Assembly (NCBI GenBank): GCA_033558025.1
Contig: JAUCEF010000005.1
Span: 7,130,001 to 7,194,000 of the forward strand
Direction of reading: 5' to 3'
From: Phytophthora sp. 'mugwort'
Taxonomy: Eukaryota; Oomycota; Peronosporomycetes; Peronosporales; Peronosporaceae
DNA: 64,000 nucleotides
Shown: positions 62,895-64,000 of the stretch, one piece after another
Position numbering within the stretch: position 1 is the first letter of the stretch
Layout: each line of letters begins with the position of its first letter
Notes under the pieces: generated by a model
Told to the model about the DNA's origin: nothing
The model's input: the letters and a program-made list of their open reading frames with translations, nothing else
Database searches by the model: none
Position numbers and translations under genes: made by a program

Positions 62895-64000
62895 TCAGAT
62901 ACAAATTATACGACTTCTGTTTTCGACTCTCTCTATATTTAGTGGGATAGTTGATATTCCATTCGAAGACACTTGTCGCTTATCGTTGAAATATGATAGT
63001 GCAGTTTTGGTCTTACTGTATGTGATGATTGATTTAGTTTCTTTTGACAGCATAAATCCCTTGTTAGTACCCCGATGTGTGATACGATCGCGAACAACGG
63101 ACTCAAACTTCAAAAGGGGCAAGCGCATCCTCATTGCGGCCACGACTTTGCTGTACACCCTAGGCTGAAACCTTCACCTTGTATAACCCATCTGGAAGAC
63201 AGCAAATATAGTTCTTACTCGATAGTGGAACCCTAGCATCGCCTGACCATTCATCCTTGAATAGACCAGGGGTTCGACGGTCAAACTTAGCTATTTCCTT
63301 GTTATAGTCGCGCGGGAACCAATCGTACTTGTGTTTTCGTTATGCTTACGTAGCTCAGGTTTGATGCACTCTTGAAATGGTTTGCTGCAGCTAAAGCGAT
63401 GTTGGCAGAGTCCGTGTCCATCTCTTGATACTGAAAATCGCTTCGATCGAGGTAAAAGTCAATACAATCGTAGTAGAACTTGAGCATGCGTAGATCGTTA
63501 AACTCCTCTAACCCATGAAATGTGTAGTGTTCAATACGCGACTTGATCTTAGCCTCAGATCATATTTGACTTATGTATGCTTACTCTTGTCCATGCCCGA
63601 TCGTCCACAAGCAGAGTTGCCTACCAATTTCATCATCTCAGCAATCATAGCCTTACTCTTATCCTCGTCGCCGACACGACGTGCGCTCGATACAGCATCC
63701 ATAAATGGTGCAAAGGTTTTGTGAGCGCTGGCTTTAATGAAGGAGTATGTTTTTGTTATTTCCTTCCTTGGGCTAGATACCATTTGAGAAGAGGTGCATA
63801 GATCAGAATTTTCTCACCGAAATAACTACCGATCAACTTACGAGCAGGCTTAGCTCGGCTTTTTCCATGAGTCTGGTTGTACTGATACATGTGTGAGCCA
63901 ATGATGGTCTCATCGGTGCAATCGATTAGTGTATTCTTGAAATTGGTGTCATCTCGCTAAAGTACTCTTTGAGGTACTCTGGGGTACGAATGTCGCATTC
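62895..64000 (-). pseudogene. Protein-primed DNA polymerase B, C-terminal part, runs off right edge
   Basis: At the right edge the minus strand reads IRTPEYLKEYFSEMTPIFKN, IIGSHMYQYNQTHGKSRAKP, then LIGSYFGEKILIYAPLLKWY. Further left come KTFAPFMDAVSSARR and AEMMKLVGNSACGRSGMDKS (63783-63571), the conserved PolB palm motif. After a break MLKFYYDCIDFYLDRSDF and the catalytic EMDTDSANIALA (about 63430-63385) follow. The C-terminal block KFESVVRDRITHRGTNKGFM ends at 62895. KxxGNSA plus DTDS defines Polinton-type protein-primed PolB. Frame changes at about 63790, 63560 and 63290. The N-terminal exonuclease and TPR parts lie outside the window. Confidence 0.85.

Larger units (their letters stand above)
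51300..64000. mobile_element. Polinton/Maverick-type endogenous DNA virus, decayed, right end outside window
   Basis: A contiguous AT-richer block carries the core Polinton set in both orientations: protein-primed PolB, integrase with chromodomain, adenain-like protease, packaging ATPase, major-capsid-like and penton-like proteins. Added to these are an S74-terminated fibre, a DUF3820-like protein and a long unassigned gene. No host gene or intron interrupts it. Several genes have stops or indels, so this copy is not functional. The left boundary is approximate and the right one lies beyond the window. Confidence 0.85.

Noticed and set aside
1..64000. tRNA, rRNA and CRISPR features
   Set aside because: None recognised by eye on either strand. 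A covariance-model scan would be needed to exclude a tRNA.

Overview
The window looks like a chromosomal segment of a plant-pathogenic oomycete of the Phytophthora type. The evidence is short GT..AG introns with GTRNGY-like donors, closely packed housekeeping genes, a decayed Crinkler (CRN) effector, oomycete-style bZIP basic regions, and a flagellar-lineage gene (BBS10). This is inference from gene content; no species call is possible by eye.

Layout. (1) 1-4046, minus: the 5' part of a condensin-II CAP-D3 gene running off the left edge. (2) 4.4-29.6 kb: a gene-poor island of decayed mobile DNA. In order it holds a plant-type mariner transposase, a TA-flanked non-autonomous pogo-like element, a CRN-kinase effector pseudogene on the minus strand, a first PiggyBac lineage, an unrecognised broken minus-strand gene, a second intron-containing PiggyBac lineage with a lysine-rich head, a MULE with a damaged SWIM finger, a 170-bp imperfect palindrome, and a long LINE with a CCHC gag-like ORF and a reverse transcriptase. 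(3) 29.7-49.4 kb: a dense gene island. It holds a three-exon coiled-coil protein, a tandem double-bZIP factor, a multi-exon leucine-rich-repeat protein, a protein with repeated RLGI motifs, MIOS (GATOR2), a secreted acid lipase, an amphipathic small protein, BBS10, PEX22, TRAPPC6, and a methyltransferase fused to an Asp/Asn beta-hydroxylase-like domain. (4) 49.9-50.9 kb: a broken Tc1/IS630-type transposase.

(5) 51.3 kb to the right edge: an AT-richer block that I read as one decayed Polinton/Maverick-type endogenous DNA virus. From left to right it carries a duplicated DUF3820/ExoX-C-like module, a major-capsid-like gene, an adenain-like cysteine protease, a Gly-rich/basic minor virion-like protein, an intact penton-like protein, an A32-like packaging ATPase, a fibre-like protein ending in an S74-type intramolecular chaperone domain, a long unassigned block, a retroviral-type integrase with a C-terminal chromodomain, and the C-terminal half of a protein-primed DNA polymerase B. 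Most of these genes have stops or frameshifts, including a stop within the ATPase Walker A motif and one next to the protease catalytic histidine. The penton-like ORF is open, so the copy is probably a fairly young fossil.

The host genes in the dense island are separated by 50-140 bp in places and include divergent and convergent pairs. Exon joins for the coiled-coil gene, bZIP, the amphipathic protein, BBS10, PEX22 and TRAPPC6 were worked out by hand and keep frame. The LRR gene is the one host gene whose reading frame I could not close in one exon.
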